A stretch of 64,000 nt of DNA. Origin: Curtobacterium sp. MCJR17_020. GTDB lineage: Bacteria > Actinomycetota > Actinomycetes > Actinomycetales > Microbacteriaceae. Numbering within the stretch: the first letter of the stretch is position 1; every line of letters begins with the position of its first letter. The stretch lies in assembly GCF_003234365.2 (NCBI RefSeq), contig NZ_CP126260.1, positions 1,178,001 through 1,242,000 of the forward strand, in the 5' to 3' direction. Positions 41,499-50,540 of this stretch are shown in pieces. The position numbers and the translations under genes were made by a program. The notes beneath the pieces were generated by a model. It was not told the DNA's origin. It made no database searches and saw only the letters and a program-made list of their open reading frames with translations.

Positions 41499-42952
41499 GC
41501 GACGACGACCAGCACGACGAACACGACCAGCACGACGAGGACGGCATCCGGATCCCGGTGGGGCCGTCCGGTGACGCCCCGGTCGAGGCCGTGCCGTACG
41601 GCGGTGACGACGACGAGGTCAAGCGCGTCGAGGCCGCCCTGTACGCCCGGATCGGCGAGCAGTCGCCCGAGCACCGCCTGACCGCGACCCGTCGCGCCGT
41701 CGAGCTGCTCGGCGATCCGCACCTGGCCTACCCGGTGATCCACATCACCGGCACGAACGGCAAGACGTCCACCGCGCGCACGACCGAGAGCATCGTCCGT
41801 GCCCACGGTCTGCGCACCGGCCTGATGACGAGCCCGCACCTGGTGTCGATCCGGGAGCGCATCGTCATCGACGGACAGCCGATCGAGCCGAGCCGGCTCG
41901 TCGAGAACTGGGACGACATCGCCCCGGTCCTCGAACTGACCGACCAGGAGCTCACCGCCAAGGGTGAGCTCCCGCTCACCTTCTTCGAGGCCCTGACCGT
42001 CCTGGCCCTGGCGTGCTTCGCCGAGGCGCCGGTCGACGTCGCCGTGATCGAGGTCGGCATGGGCGGCGAGTGGGACTCCACCAACGTCGTGCAGAGCCAG
42101 GTCGCGGTGTTCACGCCGATCGCCATCGACCACGCGAAGCAGCTCGGCAGCACCGTGGCGGAGATCGCGCGGACCAAGTCCGGGATCATCAAGCCGTCGT
42201 CCGCCGTGGTGTCGAGCGAGCAGGTCCCCGAGGCGCTCGTCGAACTCGAGCGTGCCGCCGAGCTCACCGAGTCGACGCTGGCGGTCGAGGGGACCGGGTT
42301 CTCGCTCGTCGACGTCACCCCAGCGGTGGGCGGTCAGCTCATCACCGTGCAGGGCATCGCCGGCCGCTACGACGACCTGTTCCTGCCGCTGTTCGGCCGG
42401 CACCAGGCGCACAACGCGGCCGTCGCGATCGCCGCGGTCGAGTCGTTCATCGGTCGGGGCACCCAGGCGCTCGACGAGGACGTCCTGTCCGAGGGCCTCG
42501 CCGGTGCCACCAGCCCCGGCCGCCTCCAGCCGATCGCCACCGACCCGACCGTCGTGGTCGACGCGGCGCACAACCCGCACGGTGCCAAGGCCCTGGCGGA
42601 GGCCCTGCTCGTGGCGTTCCCGTCCGAGCACGTCGTCGGCGTCGTCGGGATCCTCGGCGACAAGGACGCCCGAGGGTTCGTCCGCGCGCTGAAGGGCACC
42701 GTCGAGACCTTCGTCGTCACGCAGCCCCCGGGGGAGCGTGCCCTCGACGCCGACGCCTTCGCGAAGGTCGTCGTGGACGAGGTCGGCGCGGACCGTGTCG
42801 TCGTCGAACCGTCGCTCGCCGCCGCGCTGCAGCAGGCACGCGACCTGGCGGAGGAGGCGGACGCCGAGGACGCCCTCGTGCTCGTCGCGGGCTCCATCGT
42901 GATGGTGGGTGCGGTCATGGACCTGGTCCACCGGGAAGGCGAGACGAAGTGA
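41495..42952 (+). CDS. folC: Bifunctional folylpolyglutamate synthase/dihydrofolate synthase
   Basis: Cytoplasmic Mur-ligase-like enzyme of 485 residues that adds glutamate to folates and, in bifunctional forms, makes dihydrofolate. ATP loop ITGTNGKTSTA at about 85-95, folate/metal segment MTSPHLVSIRERI, central V-A-V-I-E-V-G-M-G-G-E-W-D-S-T-N, and the C-terminal V-V-D-A-A-H-N-P-H-G are all present. The first 40 residues are acidic and disordered (D-D-D-Q-H-D-E-H-D-Q-H-D), a His/Asp tail not needed for catalysis. ATGA overlap with ileS and GTGA overlap with the next gene indicate one operon. Confidence 0.97.
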   Translation: MSDDDQHDEHDQHDEDGIRIPVGPSGDAPVEAVPYGGDDDEVKRVEAALYARIGEQSPEHRLTATRRAVELLGDPHLAYPVIHITGTNGKTSTARTTESIVRAHGLRTGLMTSPHLVSIRERIVIDGQPIEPSRLVENWDDIAPVLELTDQELTAKGELPLTFFEALTVLALACFAEAPVDVAVIEVGMGGEWDSTNVVQSQVAVFTPIAIDHAKQLGSTVAEIARTKSGIIKPSSAVVSSEQVPEALVELERAAELTESTLAVEGTGFSLVDVTPAVGGQLITVQGIAGRYDDLFLPLFGRHQAHNAAVAIAAVESFIGRGTQALDEDVLSEGLAGATSPGRLQPIATDPTVVVDAAHNPHGAKALAEALLVAFPSEHVVGVVGILGDKDARGFVRALKGTVETFVVTQPPGERALDADAFAKVVVDEVGADRVVVEPSLAAALQQARDLAEEADAEDALVLVAGSIVMVGAVMDLVHREGETK

Positions 42953-43365
42953 CGAACGCACCAAGGGCCTCCCGGCCGGGGCGCGCACCGCGCACCCGGA
43001 AGCCGCGACGCGACCGCGGGGCGCAGGAGAGCCTGCTGTCGATCGCGCTCGTGCTCGAGGCGATCATGTTCTTCTTCCCGATGCTCGTCGTGTTCGGCAA
43101 GGGGACCCTGCCGCCGGCCCTGGCGTTCGGCGGCGGCATCGGCGCGATGATCGTGCTGGCGCTGGCCTCACGCCTGACCGGCAACCCCGCCGGTGTAGGG
43201 TTCGGGTGGCTGCTGCAGGCGGCCATCCTCGCCACCGGGTTCATCGAACCGTTCATGTTCGCGGTCGCCGTGGTGTTCCTGGCGCTGTGGGTCTTCTGCT
43301 TCGTCAAGGGCGGTCAGCTCGACCGTCAGAACGCCGCGCGCCGGGCCGCCATGGGCGAGGACTGA
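42949..43365 (+). CDS. DUF4233 membrane protein
   Basis: Membrane protein of 138 residues, the DUF4233 protein normally found between folC and ndk in Actinobacteria. A basic disordered N-terminus (R-T-R-K-P-R-R-D-R-G-A-Q-E-S-L) precedes four hydrophobic segments (L-E-A-I-M-F-F-F-P-M-L-V-V-F; GGGIGAMIVLALASRLTG; G-F-G-W-L-L-Q-A-A; F-A-V-A-V-V-F-L-A-L-W) and an R-Q-N-A-A-R-R tail. Function unknown. GTG 42949 overlaps the folC stop by four bases. Confidence 0.9.
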   Translation: MTNAPRASRPGRAPRTRKPRRDRGAQESLLSIALVLEAIMFFFPMLVVFGKGTLPPALAFGGGIGAMIVLALASRLTGNPAGVGFGWLLQAAILATGFIEPFMFAVAVVFLALWVFCFVKGGQLDRQNAARRAAMGED

Positions 43366-43403
43366 CCACCCCTCCGATCCCGCGAACACACTAGGAGTAC
43401 TGC

Positions 43404-43823
43404 GTGTCCGACCTCGAAGAGACCCTCGTCCTCGTCAAGCCCGACGGCGTCGCCCGCCAGCTCACCGGTGAGATCCTCCGCCGTATCGAGTCGAAGGGCT
43501 ACGAGATCGTCGACCTGAAGATGCTCACCGCGCCGCGCGACCTGTTGGACGCGCACTACGAGGAGCACCAGGGCAAGCCGTTCTTCGAGCCGCTCGTCGA
43601 GTTCATGCAGTCCGGTCCGGTCGTCGCCGTGCGCGTCGCCGGCAACGGCGTGATCGCCGGCTTCCGGTCGCTCGCCGGCACCACCGACCCCACCAGCGCC
43701 GCACCCGGCACCATCCGTGGCGACCTCGGTCGCGACTGGGGCCTCAAGGTGCAGCAGAACCTGGTGCACGGGTCGGACAGCACCGAGTCGTCGGCGCGCG
43801 AGCTCGCGCTCTGGTTCGCCTGA
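43404..43823 (+). CDS. ndk: Nucleoside-diphosphate kinase
   Basis: Cytoplasmic enzyme of 139 residues that transfers the gamma-phosphate between nucleoside triphosphates. The phospho-histidine is His122 in QQNLVHGSDS; E-T-L-V-L-V-K-P-D-G-V at the start and G-T-I-R-G-D-L-G are further family signatures. GTG 43404 follows AGGAG by eight bases. Same operon as ileS, folC and DUF4233. Confidence 0.98.
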   Translation: MSDLEETLVLVKPDGVARQLTGEILRRIESKGYEIVDLKMLTAPRDLLDAHYEEHQGKPFFEPLVEFMQSGPVVAVRVAGNGVIAGFRSLAGTTDPTSAAPGTIRGDLGRDWGLKVQQNLVHGSDSTESSARELALWFA

Positions 43824-43842
43824 GACGCCGGGGGAACGACTC

Positions 43843-44691
43843 GTGACGAACAACGACCGACCCACCAAGAACGAGCGTCGCCAGCACGCGCGTGAGGTCT
43901 CGCGCCAGCGCGCCGACGCCGAGAAGCGCCGCAAGCGCCGCAACAAGTGGTTCCTGCAGGGCGGCATCGGCCTGGGCATCATCGCGATCGCCGCGATCAT
44001 CACGCTCGTCGTGGTGAACGTGAACAACGCACCCGCCGTGTCCGCTGCCGGGCCGAAGAACATGGCCACCGGCGCGATCCAGTTCACCGGCGAGGGCGGC
44101 GAGGTCACCCCGGTGACCACGAAGGCCGTCACCGCGAAGGGCACCCCGTCGGCAGTCCCGACGTCGAACACCGACGGTGCGGTCGCGGTCACCGAGTACG
44201 TCGACTGGGCCTGCCCGGTCTGCAAGCAGTTCGAGGCCGCCTACGCCGACCAGATCCTGGACAAGGTGCAGTCGGGCGACGCGACACTGGCCATCCAGCC
44301 GGTGTCGATCCTCGACCGCAGCTACCAGAGCTCGCGCTACGCCAGCCGGGCCGCGAACGCCGCGATGTGCGTCGCGAACTACGCGCCGGACAAGTTCCTG
44401 GACGTCCAGACGCAGTTCTTCGACAACCAGCCCACCGAGGGCACCTCGGGCCTGACGAACGCCGAGATCGCGAAGCTCGTGAAGGCGGGCGGCGCGACCG
44501 GGTCGAGCGTCTCCGAGTGCCTGTCGACCGAGCAGTTCAAGGGCTGGGTGACGAAGTCCACGAAGCTCGTCACCGCGGACGAGGCGCTGCAGGGCACGCA
44601 GGGCTTCGGCACGCCGACCGTGGTCGTGAACGGCAAGCGCCTCGACGACCTCAGCACGGTCATCACCGCGATCGACGCCGCGGCGAAGTAG
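43843..44691 (+). CDS. Membrane-anchored DsbA-like thiol oxidoreductase (CPVC)
   Basis: Protein of 282 residues: basic coiled N-terminus (R-R-Q-H-A-R-E-V-S-R-Q-R), one membrane helix (GIGLGIIAIAAIITLVVVNV), then an external thioredoxin-fold domain with active site C-P-V-C (Cys124, Cys127) and the cis-proline loop G-T-P-T-V-V-V-N-G. It should introduce or shuffle disulfides in exported proteins. GTG 43843 follows GGGGGAA. It is a clear paralog of the next gene (shared P-x-N-M-A-x-x-G-I-x-F-T-G), with which it converges; VKOR nearby is its probable re-oxidant. Confidence 0.92.
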   Translation: MTNNDRPTKNERRQHAREVSRQRADAEKRRKRRNKWFLQGGIGLGIIAIAAIITLVVVNVNNAPAVSAAGPKNMATGAIQFTGEGGEVTPVTTKAVTAKGTPSAVPTSNTDGAVAVTEYVDWACPVCKQFEAAYADQILDKVQSGDATLAIQPVSILDRSYQSSRYASRAANAAMCVANYAPDKFLDVQTQFFDNQPTEGTSGLTNAEIAKLVKAGGATGSSVSECLSTEQFKGWVTKSTKLVTADEALQGTQGFGTPTVVVNGKRLDDLSTVITAIDAAAK

Positions 44692-44706
44692 CACCACCCG
44701 CACGAG

Positions 44707-44744
44707 CGAAGGCCCCCGCTTCCATCCGGAAGCGGGGGCCTTCG
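44707..44744. terminator. Bidirectional terminator between the two DsbA-like genes
   Basis: CGAAGGCCCCCGCTTCC pairs with its complement around the loop ATCC. Confidence 0.95.
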
Positions 44745-44763
44745 TCGTCGCGCTGCCTCGCGC

Positions 44764-45615
44764 CTACGCGGCGCCACCGTTCTGCTCGACGAAGGACGCG
44801 AAGGCGTCGGTGTCGGTCAGGGAACCGGTGAACTGCTTGCCGTTCACGATGATCGTCGGGGTGCTCGTCACCTTGTCGAGCGACGAGTTCGGGATCGGGT
44901 CGTTCATCACCCGGTTCGTGGCGTCGGCGACCCACCCGGCGAAGTCCTGCCCGGTGATGCACGAGGCGACCTTGCTGTTCGTCGCGCCGGCGTCCTTCGC
45001 CAGCGACGCCAACTCGTCGTTCGTCAGCCCCTTGGTGCTCTCGGACGGCTGGTTCTCGTAGAGCGACGTGTTGTACGCCAGGAACGCGTCCGGGTCGTAG
45101 TTCGCCACACAGGCGGCCGCGGCGGCGGAGCGGGTGGAGTACTTCGACCCGAGGGACACCCGGTCGAGCAGGTTGAACGGGTGCAGTTCGAGCGTCGCGG
45201 TGCCAGCCTTGACCCACTGCTCGATCTGGTCCATCTGCGCCGTCTCGAACTGGTTGCAGTACGGGCACATGTAGTCCGAGTACACGGTGATGTTCGCCAC
45301 CGAGTCGTCCTGCTTCGTCGCCGCCGGTGTCCCACCGTCGGGCGTGGCCTTCGTCTCGACGGGCACGATCTTGCCGCTCTGCCCGGTGAACAGGATGCCG
45401 TCGCTCGCCATGTTGCGCGGTCCCGGCCCCGCGGGTTGCACCGAGTTCGCGATCACCAGGACGACCACGGCGACGACCGCCAGGCTGCCGACGATGATGC
45501 CGCTGATGCCCAGCGTCTTGTTGCGGCGACGTCGCGCCTGTTCCTGCACCCGGGCTTCGCGAGCCCGCTCTCGGGCGGCGTCGCGACGGACCTTCTTGCT
45601 CTCGTTCTCGCTCAT
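44764..45615 (-). CDS. Membrane-anchored DsbA-like thiol oxidoreductase (CPYC)
   Basis: Paralog of the preceding protein, 283 residues: charged N-terminal helix (A-A-R-E-R-A-R-E-A-R-V-Q-E-Q-A-R-R-R-R), membrane helix (GIIVGSLAVVAVVVLVIAN), external DsbA domain with active site C-P-Y-C (Cys117, Cys120) and cis-proline loop S-T-P-T-I-I-V-N-G-K. The different dipeptide between the cysteines (PY here, PV in the neighbour) implies different redox potential. ATG 45615 is the only good start. It is transcribed in the same direction as VKOR, 122 bp downstream of that gene's coding end in map order. Confidence 0.92.
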   Translation of the reverse strand: MSENESKKVRRDAARERAREARVQEQARRRRNKTLGISGIIVGSLAVVAVVVLVIANSVQPAGPGPRNMASDGILFTGQSGKIVPVETKATPDGGTPAATKQDDSVANITVYSDYMCPYCNQFETAQMDQIEQWVKAGTATLELHPFNLLDRVSLGSKYSTRSAAAAACVANYDPDAFLAYNTSLYENQPSESTKGLTNDELASLAKDAGATNSKVASCITGQDFAGWVADATNRVMNDPIPNSSLDKVTSTPTIIVNGKQFTGSLTDTDAFASFVEQNGGAA

Positions 45616-45737
45616 CGAGATCGAGCGTAGGTGCTGCCCGGACGCCGATCGGGCGTGCTGCCTGGGAAGCGTCCAGGAATTCGGTGACGCGTCATCGATG
45701 TGTCATCGGAACCGCATCGAGGACGCCCAGCAGCGGA

Positions 45738-46340
45738 TCAGAAGACCGTCAGGATGGTCGGGAACTTGATGATGATCGTCACGATGATGAACAGGTAGTT
45801 CGCCAGCGGGAACGCCCAGCAGAACGGGAGCAGTGCTCGGCCGATCCGCTGGGTGCGAGCGCCGAAGCGGCCCTGCGCGGCGTTCCAGATCGTGAACACC
45901 CAGAACATCGGGATCGTCATCGACCACACGAGCATGCACCAGGGGCAGAGCGCGCCGATGAACCACACGGTCTGGGTGAAGAGCCACGTCACGAAGACCC
46001 AGGCCAGGAACACGCCGGCGTTGAACGCGATCCAGAACCACCGCGAACCGTTGCGGAAGCCCGCGAGCATCATCACCGCGACGGCGATCGGCGCGACGAA
46101 GCCCATCACGCCGAGCAGTGGGTTCGGGAACCCGAACAGATGGCCCTGCCAGCTCGCCATCACGTCCGAGCAGCTGATGAACGGGTTCACGTCGCACGAG
46201 AGCACCGTGTCGGGGTCGGCGTACTTCTTGAACTCGTCGAGCACCAGGGAGAAGGACCCGTACAGGCCGACGAACCCGGTGATCAAGAGGAAGACGGCCA
46301 TCGCGATCGGACGACGGGGGGCAGGCGCTGACGTGCTCAC
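45738..46340 (-). CDS. Vitamin K epoxide reductase family protein (VKOR)
   Basis: Membrane protein of 200 residues that re-oxidises DsbA-type proteins and passes electrons to menaquinone. It has the four VKOR cysteines: loop pair Cys49 and Cys57 (L-S-C-D-V-N-P-F-I-S-C-S-D-V) and active-site pair Cys132-Cys135 (A-L-C-P-W-C-M-L-V-W), within five hydrophobic segments. GTG 46340 is chosen because no ATG lies in reach. With the two DsbA-like genes downstream it forms an oxidative-folding module, the actinobacterial replacement for DsbB. Confidence 0.93.
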   Translation of the reverse strand: MSTSAPAPRRPIAMAVFLLITGFVGLYGSFSLVLDEFKKYADPDTVLSCDVNPFISCSDVMASWQGHLFGFPNPLLGVMGFVAPIAVAVMMLAGFRNGSRWFWIAFNAGVFLAWVFVTWLFTQTVWFIGALCPWCMLVWSMTIPMFWVFTIWNAAQGRFGARTQRIGRALLPFCWAFPLANYLFIIVTIIIKFPTILTVF

Positions 46341-46689
46341 GCCGTCATCATCGCATGCGGCTTCCGGTCCTTTCCGGGAGCGGCGTGCGATACTGGCCGG
46401 AGGTCGTGTGGGCAACCGCAGACCGAAGAGAGCTTTCCGGGCAGTGCCCCACGGGGCAGTGTCCGGACGATCAGGTGCGGTGAGAGCGCACCGTGGTCGG
46501 GACAGCGTCACTCCGACGCCGAGCCGACCCGGGCCGGGTGCCCGGACCGGAACGGCAGCGGACGCAACGAGAAGTTGACGCAGACCGACCACGAAGACAG
46601 CGAGCGCGGGGCGTCGACGCCACCGCCACAACCAAAGAATTCCCGCCGCCTGACAAGGGTGCGAGTGGGGCCGAGGAGTGCGCCAGTCC
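46341..46689. other. 349-bp non-coding region between VKOR and rne; probable structured rne leader
   Basis: No convincing gene. GATACT (46389-46394) is a possible -10 for rne, giving a leader of about 290 bases. The leader contains the hairpin TGCCCC-AC-GGGGCA (46445-46458) and a second, GGTGCG/CGCACC around GTGAGAG (46474-46492). Self-regulation of RNase E through its own leader is known in E. coli; here it is only a possibility. Confidence 0.5.
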
Positions 46690-49566
46690 ATGGTGGAGCA
46701 GAACAACGACAACACGACCAACGACGAGAACGCCCCGAAGCGTCGGACCCGCCTGTTCGGCGGACGCCGCGCCCGGTCGTCCGGCCAGCAGGGCCAGGGT
46801 GGCGCCGTGCAGGCACCCCCCGTCGACGAACCCCTCGCACTGACGGACGGGGCACCGGCCGAGGCCGTGTCCGTCGCGGTCGAGGCCGTCTCCGCGCAGA
46901 GCGCCGAGCCGGACGACGTGAGCACGCTGACCGGCGACCTGCCGGTGGTCACGGCCGAGCCGACCGAGCCCGCAGCCGACGTGGCGGAACCGAGTGGTGC
47001 CTCCCGTCCGGCCGAGCCCGAGCCGACGGCCGAGGCGAGCGAACCCGCCGCCCCCGCCGAGCCGTTCGTCCCGAAGGCGACGAGCACGCTCAGCCTGATC
47101 TTCCACGCCCCCGTCCTGCCGGAGCTGCCGCGCCGTGCCGCGCGGTACGAGCGCGACGAGGACGACCGAGACGACCGCTACGACCGCTCCGAGCGCGAGG
47201 ACCGGTTCGACCGCGATGACCGGTACGACACCGACGAGCGTGAGGAGCAGGGCGGATCCCGCCGGCGCTCGCGTCGTCGGGGGAGCAGCGCCGACCGCGA
47301 GGCCCGTGCGCCCCGCGAGCCGCGCGACCACCAGGAGCCCCGCCGCCGCGAGCCCGAGCTCATCACCGAGCCGCAGCGCATCAAGGGATCCACCCGGCTC
47401 GAGGCGAAGAAGCAGCGCCGCCGCGACGGCCGTGACGCCGGACGCCGACGCCAGGTCGTGAGCGAGGACGAGTTCCTCGCCCGCCGCGAGAGCGTCGACC
47501 GCCAGATGATCGTCCGCTCCAGCTCGTCGACCATCGAGATCGGCGTGCTCGAGGACGGCATCCTCGCCGAGCACTACATCACCAAGTCCGAGAACGTGTC
47601 GCTGATCGGCAACGTGTACCTCGGCAAGGTGCAGAACGTCCTGCCCTCGATGGAGGCCGCCTTCGTCGACATCGGCCGCGGCCGCAACGCCGTGCTGTAC
47701 GCCGGCGAGGTCGACTGGAACTCGGTCGACACCAGCCACGGCCGTCGCATCGAGGCCGCGCTCAAGCCGGGCGACAAGGTCCTGGTGCAGGTCACGAAGG
47801 ACCCCGTCGGCCACAAGGGTGCCCGTCTGACCAGCCAGGTCTCGCTGCCCGGTCGGTACCTGGTCTACGTGCCGAACGGCTCGATGAACGGGATCTCCCG
47901 CAAGCTGCCCGACACCGAGCGTGCGCGCCTGAAGAAGATCCTGAAGGAGGTCCTGCCGGAGCACGCGGGCGTCATCGTGCGCACCGCTGCCGAAGGTGCG
48001 ACCGAGGAGCAGCTCACCCGCGACGTGCAGCGCCTGACCAGCCAGTGGGAGGCCATCCAGAAGAAGGTCGCCGGTGGCCAGGCCCCGGTGATGCTGCACT
48101 CGGAGCCGGACCTGCTCGTCAAGATCGTGCGTGACGTCTTCAACGAGGACTTCACGAAGCTCATCATCGACGGCGAGGCCGCCGGCGGCACCATCGACGA
48201 GTACCTGTCGGCCGTCGCGCCCGACCTGAAGGACCGCGTCGTCCGCTACGAGGGCCCGGACTCCTTCGAGGAGTACCGCCTGAACGAGCAGATCGACAAG
48301 GCGCTCGACCGCAAGGTCTGGCTGCCCTCCGGCGGTTCGCTCGTCATCGACCGCACCGAGGCCATGACGGTCGTCGACGTCAACACGGGCAAGTTCGTCG
48401 GCTCCGGGGGCAACCTCGAGGAGACGGTCACGAAGAACAACCTCGAGGCCGCCGAGGAACTCGTCCGCCAGCTCCGCCTGCGCGACATCGGCGGCATCAT
48501 CGTCGTCGACTTCATCGACATGGTGCTCGAGGAGAACCGCGACCTCGTGCTCCGTCGCCTGATCGAGTGCCTGAGCCGCGACCGCACGAAGCACCAGGTC
48601 GCCGAGGTCACCTCGCTCGGCCTCGTGCAGATGACCCGCAAGAAAATCGGCGTCGGCCTGCGCGAGTCACTCGACGAGGTCAACGCGAAGGTCAACGACA
48701 ACAACGCCGACCCGGGCCCGAGCAAGGGACGTCGCAAGGGGCGCAGCGGTGCCGGCGGCAACGGCAACGGCAGCGGCACCGGTGGCAACGGGAACGGCGG
48801 CAACGGGCACGGCAACGGCGGGGGCAACTCCGGCGGTGGCTCGGGTCCCGGTTCGTCGAACGGCCAGTCCAGCCAGGCGCACCAGATCACCGACGACGTG
48901 AAGAACGCGTTGTCGCGGATCGCCGCCTCGACGATCCCGCACGAGGACTCGCCGGCATCGCCGACGTCGGCGGAGGCACCGACCTCGGCCGACGTCCCCG
49001 CAGCGACGTCCGCGTCCGACGACTCCGGTGCGGGCGAGCAGCCCACCGGGTCGAAGCGTCGGCGCCGTGGTGGCCGTGGTGGACGGAGCGGTGAGCAGTC
49101 GAACGCTGCCGCGACCGAGACCACCGAGGTCACCGAGTCGGCGCCCGTCGCAGTCGAGGCGGAGGCGGCTGTCGAGCCGAAGCAGGCCGAGCCGAAGCGC
49201 GACGAGCCGAAGCAGGCCGAGCCGAAGCAGGCGGTCGCCGAGGCTGCTGCTCCTGCCGCCGAGCCGAAGGCCAAGGCCCCGGCCCGCCGTCGGGTCAGCT
49301 CCAGCGCGACGGTGACCCCGACCGACAACACGGTCGCGATCCTGGACATCCCGCTCAACGCCGCCCCGAAGCGCGAGCCGCGGCAGGTCGCCCCGGACGC
49401 CGAGTCGCTGTTGGACTCCGTGCTCCAGGCGCTGCCCGAGCCGAAGCAGCCGGGTCAGGGCCGTTCGCGGTCCCGCCGGGTGTCGTCGCCGAGCATCAGT
49501 GCCCCGGCCACGACCGAGGGCGCATCCGGCGAGGACACCGACGGCTCCGTCATCCTGGGGAACTGA
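46690..49566 (+). CDS. rne: Ribonuclease E/G
   Basis: Endoribonuclease of 958 residues central to RNA turnover and rRNA maturation. A disordered acidic/arginine-rich N-terminus (about 1-260, with D-D-R-Y-D-R and D-R-D-D-R-Y-D repeats) precedes the S1 domain (I-G-N-V-Y-L-G-K-V-Q-N-V-L-P-S-M-E-A-A-F-V-D-I-G) and the DNase-I-like catalytic domain with magnesium ligands Asp563 (VVDVNTGKFVG) and Asp607 (VVDFIDM). The zinc-link C-P-x-C that should follow T-S-L-G-L-V-Q-M-T-R-K-K is absent; a Gly/Asn-rich stretch takes its place. The C-terminal scaffold region repeats E-P-K-Q-A. ATG 46690 is preferred, though GAGGAG is about 12 bases away. Confidence 0.95.
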   Translation: MVEQNNDNTTNDENAPKRRTRLFGGRRARSSGQQGQGGAVQAPPVDEPLALTDGAPAEAVSVAVEAVSAQSAEPDDVSTLTGDLPVVTAEPTEPAADVAEPSGASRPAEPEPTAEASEPAAPAEPFVPKATSTLSLIFHAPVLPELPRRAARYERDEDDRDDRYDRSEREDRFDRDDRYDTDEREEQGGSRRRSRRRGSSADREARAPREPRDHQEPRRREPELITEPQRIKGSTRLEAKKQRRRDGRDAGRRRQVVSEDEFLARRESVDRQMIVRSSSSTIEIGVLEDGILAEHYITKSENVSLIGNVYLGKVQNVLPSMEAAFVDIGRGRNAVLYAGEVDWNSVDTSHGRRIEAALKPGDKVLVQVTKDPVGHKGARLTSQVSLPGRYLVYVPNGSMNGISRKLPDTERARLKKILKEVLPEHAGVIVRTAAEGATEEQLTRDVQRLTSQWEAIQKKVAGGQAPVMLHSEPDLLVKIVRDVFNEDFTKLIIDGEAAGGTIDEYLSAVAPDLKDRVVRYEGPDSFEEYRLNEQIDKALDRKVWLPSGGSLVIDRTEAMTVVDVNTGKFVGSGGNLEETVTKNNLEAAEELVRQLRLRDIGGIIVVDFIDMVLEENRDLVLRRLIECLSRDRTKHQVAEVTSLGLVQMTRKKIGVGLRESLDEVNAKVNDNNADPGPSKGRRKGRSGAGGNGNGSGTGGNGNGGNGHGNGGGNSGGGSGPGSSNGQSSQAHQITDDVKNALSRIAASTIPHEDSPASPTSAEAPTSADVPAATSASDDSGAGEQPTGSKRRRRGGRGGRSGEQSNAAATETTEVTESAPVAVEAEAAVEPKQAEPKRDEPKQAEPKQAVAEAAAPAAEPKAKAPARRRVSSSATVTPTDNTVAILDIPLNAAPKREPRQVAPDAESLLDSVLQALPEPKQPGQGRSRSRRVSSPSISAPATTEGASGEDTDGSVILGN

Positions 49567-49568
49567 GC

Positions 49569-50459
49569 GTGACGAACCCCGGTGACCCGCAGCAGGATCG
49601 TGGGTACTACGGTGCGGGCTGGCACCAGCCCGCACCGCCCGGACCCGGGGGAGCCGGTGGTTCCGCGCCGCGGCACGGCGTCCAGCCCGCTGCCGGGGTG
49701 CCCTACGCCCCGCCGCGACCGCCGCGTGCACCGGCCGATCCACGTCGGGCCTTCGCGCCCGGCGCCTCGGTGAACAACACCGCCGGGGCGCTCATCGCCG
49801 TCGTGTCCCTCGTGCTGGTCGAGTTCGTGTCCGGCATCGTCGGCCTCATCGGGACGTCGCTCGTCGTCAGCCCGTTCGCGCACTACGGAGCGGGGGCCAG
49901 CCTGGTCGGCAGCTTCATCGCCTCGGTGTTCCTGGCGCCGTTCCCGTTCTACGCGGGGGCGTTCCTGGCGCTGGCGTTCCTGACGCCGATCGCCCGCCGC
50001 AGCCCGCTGCCGACCGTGCTGCTCCGCGCCGTGCTCGCCGGGGCTGCCGGGACGATCGCCCTCGCGCTCGTCGGTGTCTTCACGGGCGCGTTCGGTGCGA
50101 TCACCTCGGGCGGGTCGCGCCTGGTCATCGACGTCGTCACGAACCCGCTCCGCAACGGCGTGCCGTTCACGGTGATGCTCCTGGCGAGCGCGACCGCGGC
50201 GTGGCTGTGGCTCGGTCGCCCGCGACGGAACCGTGGCACCGCGCCGACGTCCGGCCTACCGGGGACGGTGCGGCCCGCTGACGCCGTCCCGCCCGCGACC
50301 GTGCAGCCGGGGCCGCAGCAGCCGCAGCAGGGCCCGTACGGACAGGGTCTGGTCCAGCCGGACCCCCACGGGCAGTACGGCGGCCAGTACGGCGCACAGC
50401 ACTGTCCGGACCAGCAGCAGCCGCCGGCCGCCCCCTGGGGCGGTCCAGCGCCTCGCTGA
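49569..50459 (+). CDS. Hypothetical membrane protein with proline/glutamine-rich ends
   Basis: A 296-residue protein, family not recognised. The N-terminus is Pro/Gly-rich and disordered (Q-P-A-P-P-G-P-G-G-A-G-G-S-A-P-R), about four hydrophobic segments follow (residues 65-215, for example GALIAVVSLVLVEFVSGIVG), and the C-terminus is again Pro/Gln/Tyr-rich (Q-Y-G-G-Q-Y-G-A-Q). The GTG start lies two bases after the rne stop, so it is translated from the rne transcript. The layout resembles many membrane proteins of Microbacteriaceae; no function can be assigned. Confidence 0.75.
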   Translation: MTNPGDPQQDRGYYGAGWHQPAPPGPGGAGGSAPRHGVQPAAGVPYAPPRPPRAPADPRRAFAPGASVNNTAGALIAVVSLVLVEFVSGIVGLIGTSLVVSPFAHYGAGASLVGSFIASVFLAPFPFYAGAFLALAFLTPIARRSPLPTVLLRAVLAGAAGTIALALVGVFTGAFGAITSGGSRLVIDVVTNPLRNGVPFTVMLLASATAAWLWLGRPRRNRGTAPTSGLPGTVRPADAVPPATVQPGPQQPQQGPYGQGLVQPDPHGQYGGQYGAQHCPDQQQPPAAPWGGPAPR

Positions 50460-50540
50460 CCTCGGGTCGTCGCTCGCGACGCGGTCGCGCGTGCGGTCGT
50501 GCCCGAGACGCGGCCGCGCACCGTGTGGCGGGACTGGCGT

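Noticed and set aside
46474..46492. GGTGCGGTGAGAGCGCACC resembles a conserved hairpin of RNase P RNA
   Set aside because: No other RNase P RNA landmarks (GAGGAAAGTCC at the 5' end or its partner near the 3' end) are nearby, so it is treated as a leader hairpin of rne.
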